A stretch of DNA of 45,310 bases from Robiginitomaculum sp. (GTDB lineage: Bacteria; Pseudomonadota; Alphaproteobacteria; Caulobacterales; Maricaulaceae). The notes under the pieces were generated by a model that saw only the letters and a program-made list of their open reading frames with translations, made no database searches and had not been told where the DNA came from. Where the stretch lies: positions 1 through 45,310 of the forward strand of contig WFTT01000016.1 of assembly GCA_015485335.1 (NCBI GenBank), written 5' to 3'. The translations under genes were made by a program, and so were the position numbers. Below, piece by piece: positions 34,079 through 42,896 of this stretch; position 1 is the first letter of the stretch, and each line of letters starts with the position of its first letter.

Positions 34079-35353
34079 GTGAGCAAATCAGGCGAAGACA
34101 GTGGCGACTCGAAAAACACGCTGTATTGTTCGTTTTGTGGCAAGAGCCAGCATGAAGTTCGTAAACTGATTGCCGGTCCAACAGTATTCATTTGTGATGA
34201 ATGCGTTGAATTGTGCATGGATATTATCCGTGACGAAGCCAAAAGCACGCTGAATAAATCCAGCGATGGTGTACCCACCCCGCGCGAAATTTGCGATGTG
34301 CTGAACGATTATGTGATCGGCCAGTCCTATGCCAAGCGCGTTTTGTCGGTGGCGGTTCACAACCATTATAAACGTCTGCACCATGCGGCCCAGAACTCTG
34401 ATGTAGAACTGGCCAAATCCAACATTTTGCTGATCGGTCCTACCGGTTGCGGCAAAACCCTGTTGGCGCAGACCCTGGCCCGTATTCTGGATGTGCCCTT
34501 TACCATGGCCGATGCCACCACACTGACCGAAGCCGGTTATGTGGGCGAAGACGTCGAAAACATTATTCTCAAGCTTTTGCAGGCCGCCGACTATAATGTC
34601 GAGAAGGCCCAGCGCGGCATTGTCTATATTGACGAGGTCGACAAGATCAGCCGCAAGTCAGACAATCCCTCCATCACCCGCGATGTCTCGGGCGAGGGTG
34701 TGCAACAGGCCTTGCTGAAAATCATGGAAGGCACCGTTGCCTCGGTACCACCCCAAGGCGGGCGCAAGCACCCGCAGCAAGAGTTTTTACAGGTCAACAC
34801 CACCGACATTCTCTTTATCGTTGGCGGGGCGTTTGCCGGCCTTGAAAAAGTGATCAGCCAGCGCGGCAAGGGGTCCTCCATTGGCTTTGGAGCCGATGTA
34901 CAGGAAGAAGATACCCGCGAAGTGGGCGATATCCTGCAAGGGGTCGAGCCGGATGATCTGATGCGCTTTGGGCTTATCCCCGAATTTATCGGCCGTTTGC
35001 CGGTGATTGCGACCCTGGAAAACCTGGACGAAGAAGCCCTGGTCACGATCCTGACCGAACCTAAAAACGCGCTGATCAAACAGTATGAACGCCTCTTTGA
35101 CATGGAGGACGTGAAACTCACCTTCTCCGAAGATGCGCTAAAGGCCGTGGCCCGCAAGGCCATTGCCCGCAAAACCGGTGCCCGGGGCCTGCGCTCGATC
35201 ATGGAAGGCATTTTGCTGGACACCATGTTTGACCTTCCCGGTCATGGCGGCGTCGAAGAAGTGGTGGTCAACGGCGAAGTGGTGGAAGGCGAGGCCCAGC
35301 CCTTGCTGATCTATTCGGAAAAGAAGAAAAAAGCACGCTCCAAAGCGTCATAA
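34079..35353 (+). CDS. clpX: ATP-dependent Clp protease ATP-binding subunit
   Basis: A 424-residue AAA+ unfoldase that feeds ClpP. The N-terminal zinc-binding domain is [20 protein letters not shown] with the second pair in [10 protein letters not shown]. Walker A is [15 protein letters not shown], Walker B is [11 protein letters not shown], and the VGEDVENI pore-loop region and sensor-2 [20 protein letters not shown] follow. An IGF-type loop that docks on ClpP is represented by [10 protein letters not shown] take GTG 34079 as start because GGAG lies 6 bases upstream; the frame is open for four more codons from GTG 34067. A strong terminator follows 28 bases after the stop. Confidence 0.97.
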   Translation: MSKSGEDSGDSKNTLYCSFCGKSQHEVRKLIAGPTVFICDECVELCMDIIRDEAKSTLNKSSDGVPTPREICDVLNDYVIGQSYAKRVLSVAVHNHYKRLHHAAQNSDVELAKSNILLIGPTGCGKTLLAQTLARILDVPFTMADATTLTEAGYVGEDVENIILKLLQAADYNVEKAQRGIVYIDEVDKISRKSDNPSITRDVSGEGVQQALLKIMEGTVASVPPQGGRKHPQQEFLQVNTTDILFIVGGAFAGLEKVISQRGKGSSIGFGADVQEEDTREVGDILQGVEPDDLMRFGLIPEFIGRLPVIATLENLDEEALVTILTEPKNALIKQYERLFDMEDVKLTFSEDALKAVARKAIARKTGARGLRSIMEGILLDTMFDLPGHGGVEEVVVNGEVVEGEAQPLLIYSEKKKKARSKAS

Positions 35354-35380
35354 TTTCTGATTGCAAATTATTGATTATAA

Positions 35381-35407
35381 CCCTCGCCATCTTGGCGGGG
35401 GTTTTTT
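35381..35407 (+). terminator. Rho-independent terminator of clpX
   Basis: CCCTCGCC-ATCTT-GGCGGGGG: an 8-base-pair stem (one G-U pair) with a 5-base loop, directly followed by six T (35402-35407). Confidence 0.85.
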
Positions 35408-35513
35408 CGTTTTATCCCTGCGACTTTAGGGGCGGTGAGGGATAAATGAGGGTCATTTCAGTGTCTGTTTTGTACCCTTTTAGGGGCATTTAAGGGGTAA
35501 GCACGGACATGCG

Positions 35514-35536
35514 AAGGGGTAAAGGCGCCCCTTTTT
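35514..35536 (+). terminator. Second terminator-like hairpin
   Basis: AAGGGG-TAAAGGCG-CCCCTT followed by TTT. There is no coding sequence directly upstream; it would end either clpX read-through or a small RNA that starts after 35407. Confidence 0.45.
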
Positions 35537-35567
35537 GACCTTATTATTCGTTATGCGGGGGATTTCT

Positions 35568-35587
35568 CCCTCTCCTGGGGGAGAGGG
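35568..35587. repeat. CCCTCTCC/GGAGAGGG hairpin
   Basis: An 8-base-pair stem with loop TGGG, followed by GGGTGAGGGGCCTG. This sequence type is found as a dispersed intergenic element in many bacterial genomes. Confidence 0.5.
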
Positions 35588-35766
35588 CCGGGGTGAGGGG
35601 CCTGTGAAGCAAAGATAGAGCGCTTTCTTTAAGTCCATGATCCTTCATCTTATTTCTCTTCCACCCGAGAGAGGAAAGAGATTGTCTCTATGCCGGAGCC
35701 ACAGCTTAGCCATGGTGGATAGAAAAACCTTATCCCACACTGATGCTGGTGGTGTATCATTCTATC

Positions 35767-35865
35767 CATGCTTTGAGGCTCGGTTGTGCCTCGCACCTCT
35801 GTATGAGGCGGAGGGTATAATGTGGACCTCATCTTGAGGTGGCGCGTAAGCGCCCTCGAAGGATG
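35767..35865. repeat. Two opposed copies of the dispersed palindromic repeat
   Basis: Copy one (35767-35808): CATGCTTTGAGGCTCG, then CACCTCTGTATGAGG. Copy two is reversed (35827-35865): CCTCATCTTGAGGTGG, then GCGCCCTCGAAGGATG. Copy one is close to the unit inside the endolysin gene but has diverged; copy two is nearer the family consensus. The pair could fold as one long cruciform. Confidence 0.65.
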
Positions 35866-35870
35866 CTGCT

Positions 35871-37328
35871 TTATCTGCTGATAAAGGCCGCATTGGCCTT
35901 GTAGAGCCAGTAGAGGTCAGATTTCGAGCTGATGGCATAGGGCGTATGAATGGAAAGCACCGGCACGCCAAAATCCACCACGTCCATATTATAGTGCGAC
36001 AGCTCGCCGCCCAGTGTGCCACCACCGCCTTTGCCCACCTTATAGGTAGAGGTCTGCCACGGAATGCCGGCATCATCCAGCATGGCACGGATCCAGGCGG
36101 TATATTCGGAATTGGCGTTATTGCCTTTGCCATAAATTTTCAGATTGATCCCATGGCTGTGGCGCGGTGCATTGCCGGCCTCCCAGGCGGACGGCCAGAT
36201 GGGGTTGATGCCCGGGTTCACATCGGTGGATACCACGCGGCTGGCCCTAAGGGCGCGGCGCAAATAGGGTTCGCGATAACGATCCCCCATTTCGTTCAGC
36301 AACAGATCGGAAAAGAGGTCGATAAAATAGGTCGAATGGGCACCGGTATTATTGCGATTGCCCACCTCCTCATTATCAGCAAGCCAGACAAAAGCTGTTT
36401 TTTGTGGCGTTTTGGCCTCCAAAATGGCGCGTACCGAGGCATAGGCCGACAGACGGTCATCCTGGCCATAGGCGGCAATCAGGGTGCGGTCAAAGCCCAG
36501 ATCACGGGGCGCAAAGGCGGGCACCAGGGCCAGCTCTGCGGAGACCAGATCGTCCAGACCGATGTCATAGGTTTGGCGCAAATAGGCGGTAATCAGGGCT
36601 TTGACCCCTTTTTTGGCATCCTGCTCACGATGGCCGACAATGGGATCCAGTTCTTCGGCCTTGATCACATCGCGGTTTTTGCGGCCGCGCAAGTCCACAT
36701 CCACATGGGGCGAAAGGCCGGGAATGACAAAGACCGGGTCATTGTTTTTCAGGCCAACGGAAATATGGATGCGTTTGCCGTCCTTGCGGTCCACATGGCC
36801 CATCAGGGCCAGGGGAACATTGGTCCATTGATAATTTTTTATGCCGCCATGATAATTGGTTTGAAACAGGGCAAAGTCGGCTTTGCCATAAAGTGGGCGG
36901 CCCTTGAGTTCCAGTCGCGGACTGTCGATATGCGAGGCAGAAATGCGCGCCCCAGTTTCCAGCTTGTCCTTGCCGATGATGAACAGGGTCATGGAGCGGT
37001 CGCGATTAACGTCATAATATCTGGCGCCCGGTGTCATCGCTGCGCCATGATGCCAGGGTTTGAAACCGGCCGCCTTGGCAAGCTTTACGGTTTGCTCGAC
37101 CGTGGTGATTTCGGTGCGAGCCAGATTGATAAATCGCTTGTAATCCTTGGCAAAACGCATCACCGCCTTTTCCTGGGCGGGATCCATGCCAACCCAATTG
37201 CTGGGACAGGATTTGGCCTCGCACGGGGGCGTGGCCCGGGCCGGCGCGGCCAGTGCCAGAATGGCAATGCTCAGGGCCACGGTCAGGGCCAGGGTTAGGG
37301 GGCGTAAACGGGAAGGCAGAGAGGTCAT
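35871..37328 (-). CDS. Exported M18-family aminopeptidase
   Basis: A 485-residue metallo-aminopeptidase of family M18 (aspartyl aminopeptidase type). Metal-binding and catalytic segments are ARISASHIDSPRLELKGRPL, AYGQDDRLSAYASV, FVWLADNEEVGNRNNTGAHS, SRVVSTDVNPGINP and VPVLSIHTPYAISSKSDLYW. Most M18 enzymes are cytoplasmic, but here a clear signal peptide precedes (LTLALTVALSIAILALAAPARA), with two Cys soon after (PPCEAKSCPSNW), so this one should be periplasmic. I start at ATG 37328 (MTSLPSRLRPLT); upstream codons are not coding in character. It lies between clpX and lon, which are adjacent in most alphaproteobacteria, on the opposite strand to both. Confidence 0.9.
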   Translation of the reverse strand: MTSLPSRLRPLTLALTVALSIAILALAAPARATPPCEAKSCPSNWVGMDPAQEKAVMRFAKDYKRFINLARTEITTVEQTVKLAKAAGFKPWHHGAAMTPGARYYDVNRDRSMTLFIIGKDKLETGARISASHIDSPRLELKGRPLYGKADFALFQTNYHGGIKNYQWTNVPLALMGHVDRKDGKRIHISVGLKNNDPVFVIPGLSPHVDVDLRGRKNRDVIKAEELDPIVGHREQDAKKGVKALITAYLRQTYDIGLDDLVSAELALVPAFAPRDLGFDRTLIAAYGQDDRLSAYASVRAILEAKTPQKTAFVWLADNEEVGNRNNTGAHSTYFIDLFSDLLLNEMGDRYREPYLRRALRASRVVSTDVNPGINPIWPSAWEAGNAPRHSHGINLKIYGKGNNANSEYTAWIRAMLDDAGIPWQTSTYKVGKGGGGTLGGELSHYNMDVVDFGVPVLSIHTPYAISSKSDLYWLYKANAAFISR

Positions 37329-37485
37329 GTGATGGCGTCCTTTTGCGTGCGGGCGTATGGTCGTTATGATGGCGTTACCGGCGGGGTGCTGGCAAGAGCA
37401 CTGCGCATGGGCGATGAAAAACCTTGAAGGATGTGCGTTGCATCGCCACATTTTGTTCAGGTGACGTTATGTTTTCGCTGTCATA

Positions 37486-37503
37486 ATAACGGCGAATCGT
37501 TAT
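37486..37503. promoter_or_regulatory. Inverted repeat ATAACG-GCGAAT-CGTTAT upstream of lon
   Basis: Perfect 6-base arms with a 6-base spacer, 32-49 bases before the lon start. A further CGTTAT lies at 37465-37470 and one near 37364. It could be an operator, but short arms like these can arise by chance. Confidence 0.25.
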
Positions 37504-37534
37504 CCGATAGTCAGACCAGAATACAAGGATGTGT

Positions 37535-39943
37535 ATGTTTATGAGTGATTTTCCCCAAACCCTGCCGGTTTTGCCATTGCGCGACATTGTGGTGTTCCCC
37601 CACATGATCGTGCCGCTGTTTGCGGGTCGTGAAAAATCGATCAAGGCGCTGGAACAGGTTATGGACGGAGAGAAAACCATCCTCCTGCTGACCCAGCGCG
37701 ATCCGGCCACCGATGATCCACAGGCTGAAGACCTCTATAACGTTGGCTGTGTGGCCAAGGTGTTGCAATTGCTGAAACTGCCCGATGGTACGTTGAAGGT
37801 GTTGGTCGAAGGGATCGAGCGCGTCAGCGTCAACCAGATCCGCATGAATGATGAGTTTCTGGAAGCCGAAGCGGTGGTGCTGTCCGGTGATGAAGATGAC
37901 AGTCCCGAAGCCAGAGCCCTGATGCGGGCGGTGGCGGAAAACTTTGAAAATTACGCCAAGCTCAACAAGAAGATTGCTCCGGACCTGATGGAATCGCTGA
38001 GCAATATCAAAGAGCCAAGCCGACTGGCGGACACCATTGCGGCGCATCTGGCGATCAAGATTGCGGAAAAACAGAAATTACTGGAAACCGCCAGCGCATC
38101 GGAACGCCTGGAATTGGCCTTTGCGGCCATGGAAGGCGAAATCAGCGTCCTGCAGGTGGAGAAAAAAATCCGTCGTCGGGTCAAGCGCCAGATGGAAAAA
38201 TCCCAGCGCGAATATTATCTGAATGAACAGATGAAAGCCATTCAGCGCGAGTTGGGCGATGGCGATGAAGCACGTGATGAGCTGGACGAACTGGCCGAAA
38301 AGATCAAAAAGATCAAACTGTCCAAGGAGGCCCGCATAAAGGCCGAAGCAGAGATGAAAAAGCTGCGTCAGATGAGCCCGATGTCGGCTGAATCGACCGT
38401 GGTGCGCAATTATCTCGACTGGATAACCGCCATTCCGTGGGGCAAGAAACGCCGCGCCACGATCGAGCTGAAAAAGGCCGAAGCCATTCTGGATGAAGAC
38501 CATTATGGACTGGAAAAGGTCAAGGAACGGATTTTGGAACATCTGGCCGTGCAGGCCCGAACCAAGAAAATCCGTGGCCCTATTCTGTGCCTGGTTGGCC
38601 CTCCCGGGGTGGGTAAAACCTCGCTGGGTAAATCCATTGCCCGGGCAACGGGGCGCAATTTTGTCCGTGTATCCCTGGGCGGTGTGCGGGACGAGGCCGA
38701 AATTCGTGGCCATCGGCGCACCTATATCGGCTCTATGCCGGGGCGCATTATCCAGTCCATGAAAAAGGCCAAATCCAATAATCCGCTGTTCCTGCTGGAT
38801 GAGATCGACAAGCTGGGCGCGGATTTTCGCGGTGATCCGGCGGCGGCTCTTCTGGAGGTGCTGGACCCGGAACAAAACGCCAATTTCAACGACCATTATC
38901 TGGAAGTGGACTATGATCTTTCCAATGTGATGTTCATTACCACGGCCAATTCGCTGAACATGCCGCGTCCCCTGATGGACCGTATGGAGATCATCCGCAT
39001 TCCCGGCTATACCGAGGATGAAAAGGTAGAGATTGCCACCCGTCACCTCATTCCAAAACAGCTGGAAAGCCATGCCTTGAAGGCCGAAGAGTTTGTTATT
39101 GACGAAGCCGCTTTGCGCGACCTGATCCGCTATTACACCCGCGAAGCCGGGGTGCGTAATCTGGAACGCGAACTGGCCAATCTGGCCCGCAAGGGCGTGC
39201 GCGATCTGGAAAGCGGCAAGGCTGAAAAGATCCGCATTACCACGGAAAATCTTGGCGATTATGCCGGGGTACGTAAATACAGCTTTGGTGAAACCGACAA
39301 GCAGGATCAGATCGGTGTGGTCACGGGCCTTGCCTGGACCGAAACCGGCGGTGATTTGCTGACCATCGAAGCGGTGAAAATGCCGGGGCGCGGGCGTATG
39401 ACCGTAACCGGGAATTTGCGCGACGTGATGAAAGAGAGCATCTCGGCGGCGAACTCCTATGTGCATTCACGCGCCGCCAGCTTTGGTATCAAGGCCAATG
39501 AGTTCAAAAAGTCAGACATTCACGTCCATGTGCCCGAAGGGGCCACGCCCAAGGACGGCCCCTCGGCCGGGGTAGCCATGGCGCTGGCCATTGTGTCGGT
39601 GCTATCGGGTATTCCTATTCGCAAGGATATTGCCATGACTGGCGAGATCACCCTGCGTGGCCGGGTACTGGAAATTGGTGGCCTGAAGGAAAAGCTGTTG
39701 GCGGCCTTGCGCGGTGGTGTGAAAACCGTGTTGATTCCGGCAGATAACGCCAAGGATCTGGCAGAGATACCGGATAATGTGAAAAACCAGCTGGAAATTA
39801 TTCCGGTGCAAACGGTCGCCGAAGTGCTGGAAAAAGCGCTGACCAAACCGCTGGAGCCCGTGGAATGGACCGATGAGGAAGAACCCTCCATGGCCAAAAC
39901 TTCCAGCGATGATGGTGATTCCGATACGCTGAGCACCCACTAA
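37535..39943 (+). CDS. lon: ATP-dependent protease Lon
   Basis: An AAA+ serine protease of about 802 residues. The N-terminal substrate domain starts TLPVLPLRDIVVFPHMIVPL, with a coiled middle part (QREYYLNEQMKAIQRELG). Walker A is GPPGVGKTSLGKSIARATG (about 352-370) and Walker B is PLFLLDEIDKLG. The Ser-Lys dyad is in PKDGPSAGVAMALAIVS (Ser about 675) and GGLKEKLLAALRGGVKTV. The start is ambiguous: AAGGA lies 5 bases before ATG 37535 and 11 before ATG 37541; the latter gives the MSDFPQTLP form usual in relatives. In Caulobacter Lon degrades CcrM, DnaA and SciP. The C-terminal tail is acidic (DEEEPS...DDGDSD). Confidence 0.97.
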   Translation: MFMSDFPQTLPVLPLRDIVVFPHMIVPLFAGREKSIKALEQVMDGEKTILLLTQRDPATDDPQAEDLYNVGCVAKVLQLLKLPDGTLKVLVEGIERVSVNQIRMNDEFLEAEAVVLSGDEDDSPEARALMRAVAENFENYAKLNKKIAPDLMESLSNIKEPSRLADTIAAHLAIKIAEKQKLLETASASERLELAFAAMEGEISVLQVEKKIRRRVKRQMEKSQREYYLNEQMKAIQRELGDGDEARDELDELAEKIKKIKLSKEARIKAEAEMKKLRQMSPMSAESTVVRNYLDWITAIPWGKKRRATIELKKAEAILDEDHYGLEKVKERILEHLAVQARTKKIRGPILCLVGPPGVGKTSLGKSIARATGRNFVRVSLGGVRDEAEIRGHRRTYIGSMPGRIIQSMKKAKSNNPLFLLDEIDKLGADFRGDPAAALLEVLDPEQNANFNDHYLEVDYDLSNVMFITTANSLNMPRPLMDRMEIIRIPGYTEDEKVEIATRHLIPKQLESHALKAEEFVIDEAALRDLIRYYTREAGVRNLERELANLARKGVRDLESGKAEKIRITTENLGDYAGVRKYSFGETDKQDQIGVVTGLAWTETGGDLLTIEAVKMPGRGRMTVTGNLRDVMKESISAANSYVHSRAASFGIKANEFKKSDIHVHVPEGATPKDGPSAGVAMALAIVSVLSGIPIRKDIAMTGEITLRGRVLEIGGLKEKLLAALRGGVKTVLIPADNAKDLAEIPDNVKNQLEIIPVQTVAEVLEKALTKPLEPVEWTDEEEPSMAKTSSDDGDSDTLSTH

Positions 39944-40264
39944 GACCCAGGCCCGGTCGGGCTTGCATATAATACGCCTTTGGCCTGATCCATAAGGCAT
40001 GCCGTATAGCATATTGTGTGGGCAAAACCCGAGATCAACGATGATATCGCCGGTTTTCCCACCCAATATGATCACGGTTGAAGAAAAACAGCTACTGTGC
40101 AGCATAAATCACTATAAACCACTTTTGTGGGCTGTCTGGCATGCCTTATTCAAGAAAAGGCGCATGGGTATTGATTTTTCTTGCAATTCACAAGATCGCC
40201 GATAATCTTGTTCCCTCTTATTACTATATTCAATTCATTTTATTGCATTTGGCTGGGGGCGCTG
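39944..40264. other. 321-base stretch between lon and the S9 peptidase gene
   Basis: A GGCC-GGTC-GGGCTT-type hairpin (39949-39964) lies just after the lon stop but has no T-run, so it is at best a weak terminator. The rest is AT-richer than its surroundings and has no convincing gene; a 68-codon open frame at 39999-40205 lacks a ribosome site. The first 28 codons of the long frame starting at TTG 40181 fall here and I treat them as untranslated. Confidence 0.5.
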
Positions 40265-42211
40265 GTGTTGTTTCGTGTTTGTTTTTCTATACTTCTGTTG
40301 AGTTTCGCTTTTCCATCTCTGGCACAAAATGCCAATCCAAAACCAATTCCAATTCAGGCCTTTGCACAATTACCTACGGCCTCCACAATGCGTCTGTCGC
40401 CTGATGGCAACTACATTGCCATGACGGCGCCATTCAAGGGCAAGGCGCACCTGGTGGTTCAGGGAATTGATGGCAATAATACGGTTGCTATTCCTCCCGT
40501 TGGAAAATCAGACATTGCCTGGTTCCATTGGGTCAATAACAACCGCCTTGTTCTCTCATTTGCTTTTACGTCAAAACGGGATCGCAATCTGGTTCGCGAG
40601 ACACGGTTGTACGCAATTGACCGGGACGGTACGAATGTTACCGCCATGGTTTTACCCAAAACGCTCCGGAACCAGGTTAACAAATTTGCGAAAATTGCGG
40701 TGCCAACGCAAATTCAGGATGATGTCATTGACTGGCTGCCCGGGGATCCCGATCACTTTTTGCTTTCCATAGATTCAGATCTGGATGGCAAGAATGAAGT
40801 GCGCAAAATCAATGTGAATACCGGCAGGTTCAAGGAGCTGATTTCAGGCTTTCGGGGGATCCAGAACTATACAACCGATCAAAACCATAATTTGCGTCTC
40901 GGCTGGGGATATGATCCGGTCAATCCAACGCAATTCAATTTCATTTATTATGACAGTGCTGCGAAAAGCTGGACCAGTGTTAAAAACAGCAGTTGGGGTA
41001 AACAAGGCCTGTATCCCATTGCCTTTACGGAAAATCCGCAAATTGCCTATGCAAGCGGGCTGAGCAAAAAGGGAAAATACGGCATTTTCCAGATAGACCT
41101 TACCAAAGGTACGGTTCTGAAAACCATTTTTTTAAATGAGACCGTGGATTATGACGACCTGATCTATGATCCGGCCAATAATGTCCCCGTTGGGGTTCAG
41201 TATACGTTGGACCATGCCGAAGCGTTTTATTGGGATAAGACCTTTGAGAAGCTGCAAAACAGCATCGACAGAACATTACCCAATACGGTGAACCGCATTG
41301 TGAGTCGCATTCCGGAGCGACAACAGTTCCTGATTTACTCCAGCAGTGATGTGGAGCCTGGCGTCTACTATTTTCTGGATATGAAGAAAAAGAATATGCA
41401 GTTCATTTCGGAAACCATGCCCGGATTGAACCCGGATAATCTGGCACCGATGAAGCCGATCCAATATGAAGCGCGCGATGGTCTGAACATTCCAGCTTAC
41501 CTGACCTTGCCGCGATCCGGACCGAAGAAAAATCTGCCCTTTGTCATTTTCCCTCATGGCGGTCCCGGGGCACGTGACAAACAACAGTTTGATTATTTCG
41601 CCCAGTTTTTTTCATCTCGGGGATATGGAGTGCTGCAACCCAACTTTCGGGGTTCAGAGGGGTACGGAAAACGGTTTTTGAAACTGGGAAAGCGCCAATG
41701 GGGCGGCACCATGCAGGATGATGTTACCGATGGCGTAGCGTATCTTGTTAAAAATGGTATTGCCGATCCAAAACGCATTTGCATTGTCGGGGCCTCTTAT
41801 GGCGGTTACGCGGCCATGATGGGGGCCATTAAAACGCCTGATTTATACCGCTGTGCAGCCAGCATTAACGGGGTGCTGGATTTGATTTCCTTAATCAATA
41901 GCGACAAGGGGTATGTAGGCGGCAAAGCCTGGGTGCGTTCAATGGGGCTTAGTGGTGAAAGCGCACAATTGGTGTCTCCCTTGCATCAGGCCGAGAAAAT
42001 CAAAATCCCTGTTCTGATTATTCAGGCAAAAGACGATTTTCGGGTTCCTTATAAACAGGCAGTGCATATGGTGGATGTGCTTGAAAGCCGTAAAAAGGAT
42101 GTCCGGTTCGTGACCTTGCCCAGCGGGGATCATGCTCTGGATACGGCCGAGGCCAGGGCACAGACCTTGGCGGCTTTGGAGGGGTTCCTGCGCAAACATA
42201 TTGGTAAATAG
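40265..42211 (+). CDS. Exported S9 family peptidase (prolyl oligopeptidase/acylaminoacyl-peptidase type)
   Basis: A serine peptidase of about 648 residues with an N-terminal beta-propeller (TMRLSPDGNYIAMTAPFKGK and similar blades) and a C-terminal alpha/beta hydrolase domain. The nucleophile is in CIVGASYGGYAAMMGAIKTP (Ser about 511), the Asp in IQAKDDFRVPYKQAVHM and the His in LPSGDHALD; the oxyanion segment is IFPHGGPGARD. I choose GTG 40265 because it gives a compact signal peptide (LFRVCFSILLLSFAFPSLAQ) with GGGGG 5 bases upstream; TTG 40268 and TTG 40181 are alternatives. Codon use is more AT-rich than in lon and hupB on either side, suggesting later arrival between them. Confidence 0.9.
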   Translation: MLFRVCFSILLLSFAFPSLAQNANPKPIPIQAFAQLPTASTMRLSPDGNYIAMTAPFKGKAHLVVQGIDGNNTVAIPPVGKSDIAWFHWVNNNRLVLSFAFTSKRDRNLVRETRLYAIDRDGTNVTAMVLPKTLRNQVNKFAKIAVPTQIQDDVIDWLPGDPDHFLLSIDSDLDGKNEVRKINVNTGRFKELISGFRGIQNYTTDQNHNLRLGWGYDPVNPTQFNFIYYDSAAKSWTSVKNSSWGKQGLYPIAFTENPQIAYASGLSKKGKYGIFQIDLTKGTVLKTIFLNETVDYDDLIYDPANNVPVGVQYTLDHAEAFYWDKTFEKLQNSIDRTLPNTVNRIVSRIPERQQFLIYSSSDVEPGVYYFLDMKKKNMQFISETMPGLNPDNLAPMKPIQYEARDGLNIPAYLTLPRSGPKKNLPFVIFPHGGPGARDKQQFDYFAQFFSSRGYGVLQPNFRGSEGYGKRFLKLGKRQWGGTMQDDVTDGVAYLVKNGIADPKRICIVGASYGGYAAMMGAIKTPDLYRCAASINGVLDLISLINSDKGYVGGKAWVRSMGLSGESAQLVSPLHQAEKIKIPVLIIQAKDDFRVPYKQAVHMVDVLESRKKDVRFVTLPSGDHALDTAEARAQTLAALEGFLRKHIGK

Positions 42212-42372
42212 AGGCTGTTTTTACGTATTTTTGAATAATCTTGCTTTTGCACAGGTTTTTTCCCCGATTTCGTGATGAAAAAAGCCGCGCAGCCTTTGCA
42301 AAATAAGGGTTTTGGGGCAAGACTACACTCATCGCGCCACTGATTCGGCGCAAACCTTAATGGGGAGACACC

Positions 42373-42648
42373 ATGAACAAGAGTGAATTAGCCGAAGCAG
42401 TAGCCGCTAAAGCCGGCATGACCAAGGCCCAAGGCGTAGAAGTCGTAAATGCTTTCGTTAGCGTCGTTGAAGAAGCCCTGGCTGCTGGCGGGGACGTCCG
42501 CATTCCGGGTTTTGGTTCTTTTAGCGTTGCACACCGTGCAGCCGGCAAGGCCCGCAACCCACGCACTGGCGAACTGGTTGACCGTCCGGCCTCCAAACGC
42601 CCGAAATTCAAAGCAGGCAAATCCTTCAAGGATTGCGTGAACAACTAA
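42373..42648 (+). CDS. hupB: DNA-binding protein HU (beta type)
   Basis: A 91-residue nucleoid protein. It starts MNKSELAEAVAAKAGMTKAQ and has the DNA-binding arm signature GFGSFSVAHRAAGKARNPRT, then GELVDRPASKRPKFKAGKSF. It bends DNA as a dimer. GGGGAGA lies 7 bases before the ATG. A strong terminator follows, then tRNA-Val. In most relatives it comes directly after lon; here the S9 peptidase gene lies between. Confidence 0.96.
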   Translation: MNKSELAEAVAAKAGMTKAQGVEVVNAFVSVVEEALAAGGDVRIPGFGSFSVAHRAAGKARNPRTGELVDRPASKRPKFKAGKSFKDCVNN

Positions 42649-42667
42649 TCTGGGCTGTTCTGCTGTG

Positions 42668-42695
42668 AAAGGGCTGGCATTTGCTGGCCCTTTTT
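42668..42695 (+). terminator. Rho-independent terminator of hupB
   Basis: AAAGGGCTGGC-ATTT-GCTGGCCCTTT: an 11-base-pair stem (two G-U pairs) with a 4-base loop, followed by T. Confidence 0.88.
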
Positions 42696-42750
42696 CAGTT
42701 TTGCACTTGCCCGGCGCGCGGTTTTGGGCATAGTGCGCAGCCTTGATTGA

Positions 42751-42826
42751 GGGCGATTAGCTCAGTTGGGAGAGCGCCACGTTTACACCGTGGATGTCGG
42801 GAGTTCGAGCCTCTCATCGCCCACCA
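42751..42826 (+). tRNA. tRNA-Val (anticodon UAC)
   Basis: Seventy-six bases including an encoded CCA end. The acceptor stem pairs GGGCGAT with ATCGCCC. The D-arm is AGCTCAGTTGGGAGAGC; the anticodon arm is CCACG-TTTACAC-CGTGG with anticodon TAC; the T-arm contains GTTCGAGCC. It reads GUA and, with modification, other Val codons. Confidence 0.97.
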
Positions 42827-42843
42827 TTTTTCTTATCCATACA

Positions 42844-42880
42844 AGAACGGCGGCATTTTAAATGCCGCCGTTCTGTTTTT
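42844..42880 (+). terminator. Rho-independent terminator of tRNA-Val
   Basis: A perfect 15-base-pair stem (AGAACGGCGGCATTT against AAATGCCGCCGTTCT) with a single central base, followed by GTTTTT. Because katG converges from the right and ends 16 bases further on, it may also stop katG transcripts, although the minus-strand side has only a short T-run. Confidence 0.9.
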
Positions 42881-42896
42881 GGGTTTTGCCTGGTGT

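Larger units (their letters stand above)
35354..35870. other. 517-base gene-free stretch between clpX and the M18 peptidase gene
   Basis: Read from left to right it holds: the clpX terminator (35381-35407); a region with six or so AGGG/AGGGG runs, ending in a second terminator-like hairpin (35514-35536); a CCCTCTCC...GGAGAGGG hairpin (35568-35587) of a widely dispersed repeat type; and two opposed copies of the CCTTCGAG/CCTCAGGATGAGG family (35767-35865). No convincing gene; a short RNA between the two terminators is possible. Confidence 0.6.

Noticed and set aside
35637-35837. 66-codon frame in the clpX-M18 gap
   Set aside because: It runs into the dispersed palindromic repeat and has no ribosome site or recognisable product.
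35946-37298. 450-codon open frame opposite the M18 peptidase gene
   Set aside because: The other strand carries a complete metallo-peptidase with signal peptide; the antisense product is rich in Gly/His/Ile in a pattern typical of reversed codons.
38078-39466. 462-codon open frame opposite lon
   Set aside because: Lon is certain on the plus strand; the antisense frame has no ribosome site or motif.
39999-40205. 68-codon frame between lon and the S9 gene
   Set aside because: No ribosome site, no family resemblance, and AT-rich sequence without coding character. It may be a remnant but I cannot support it.
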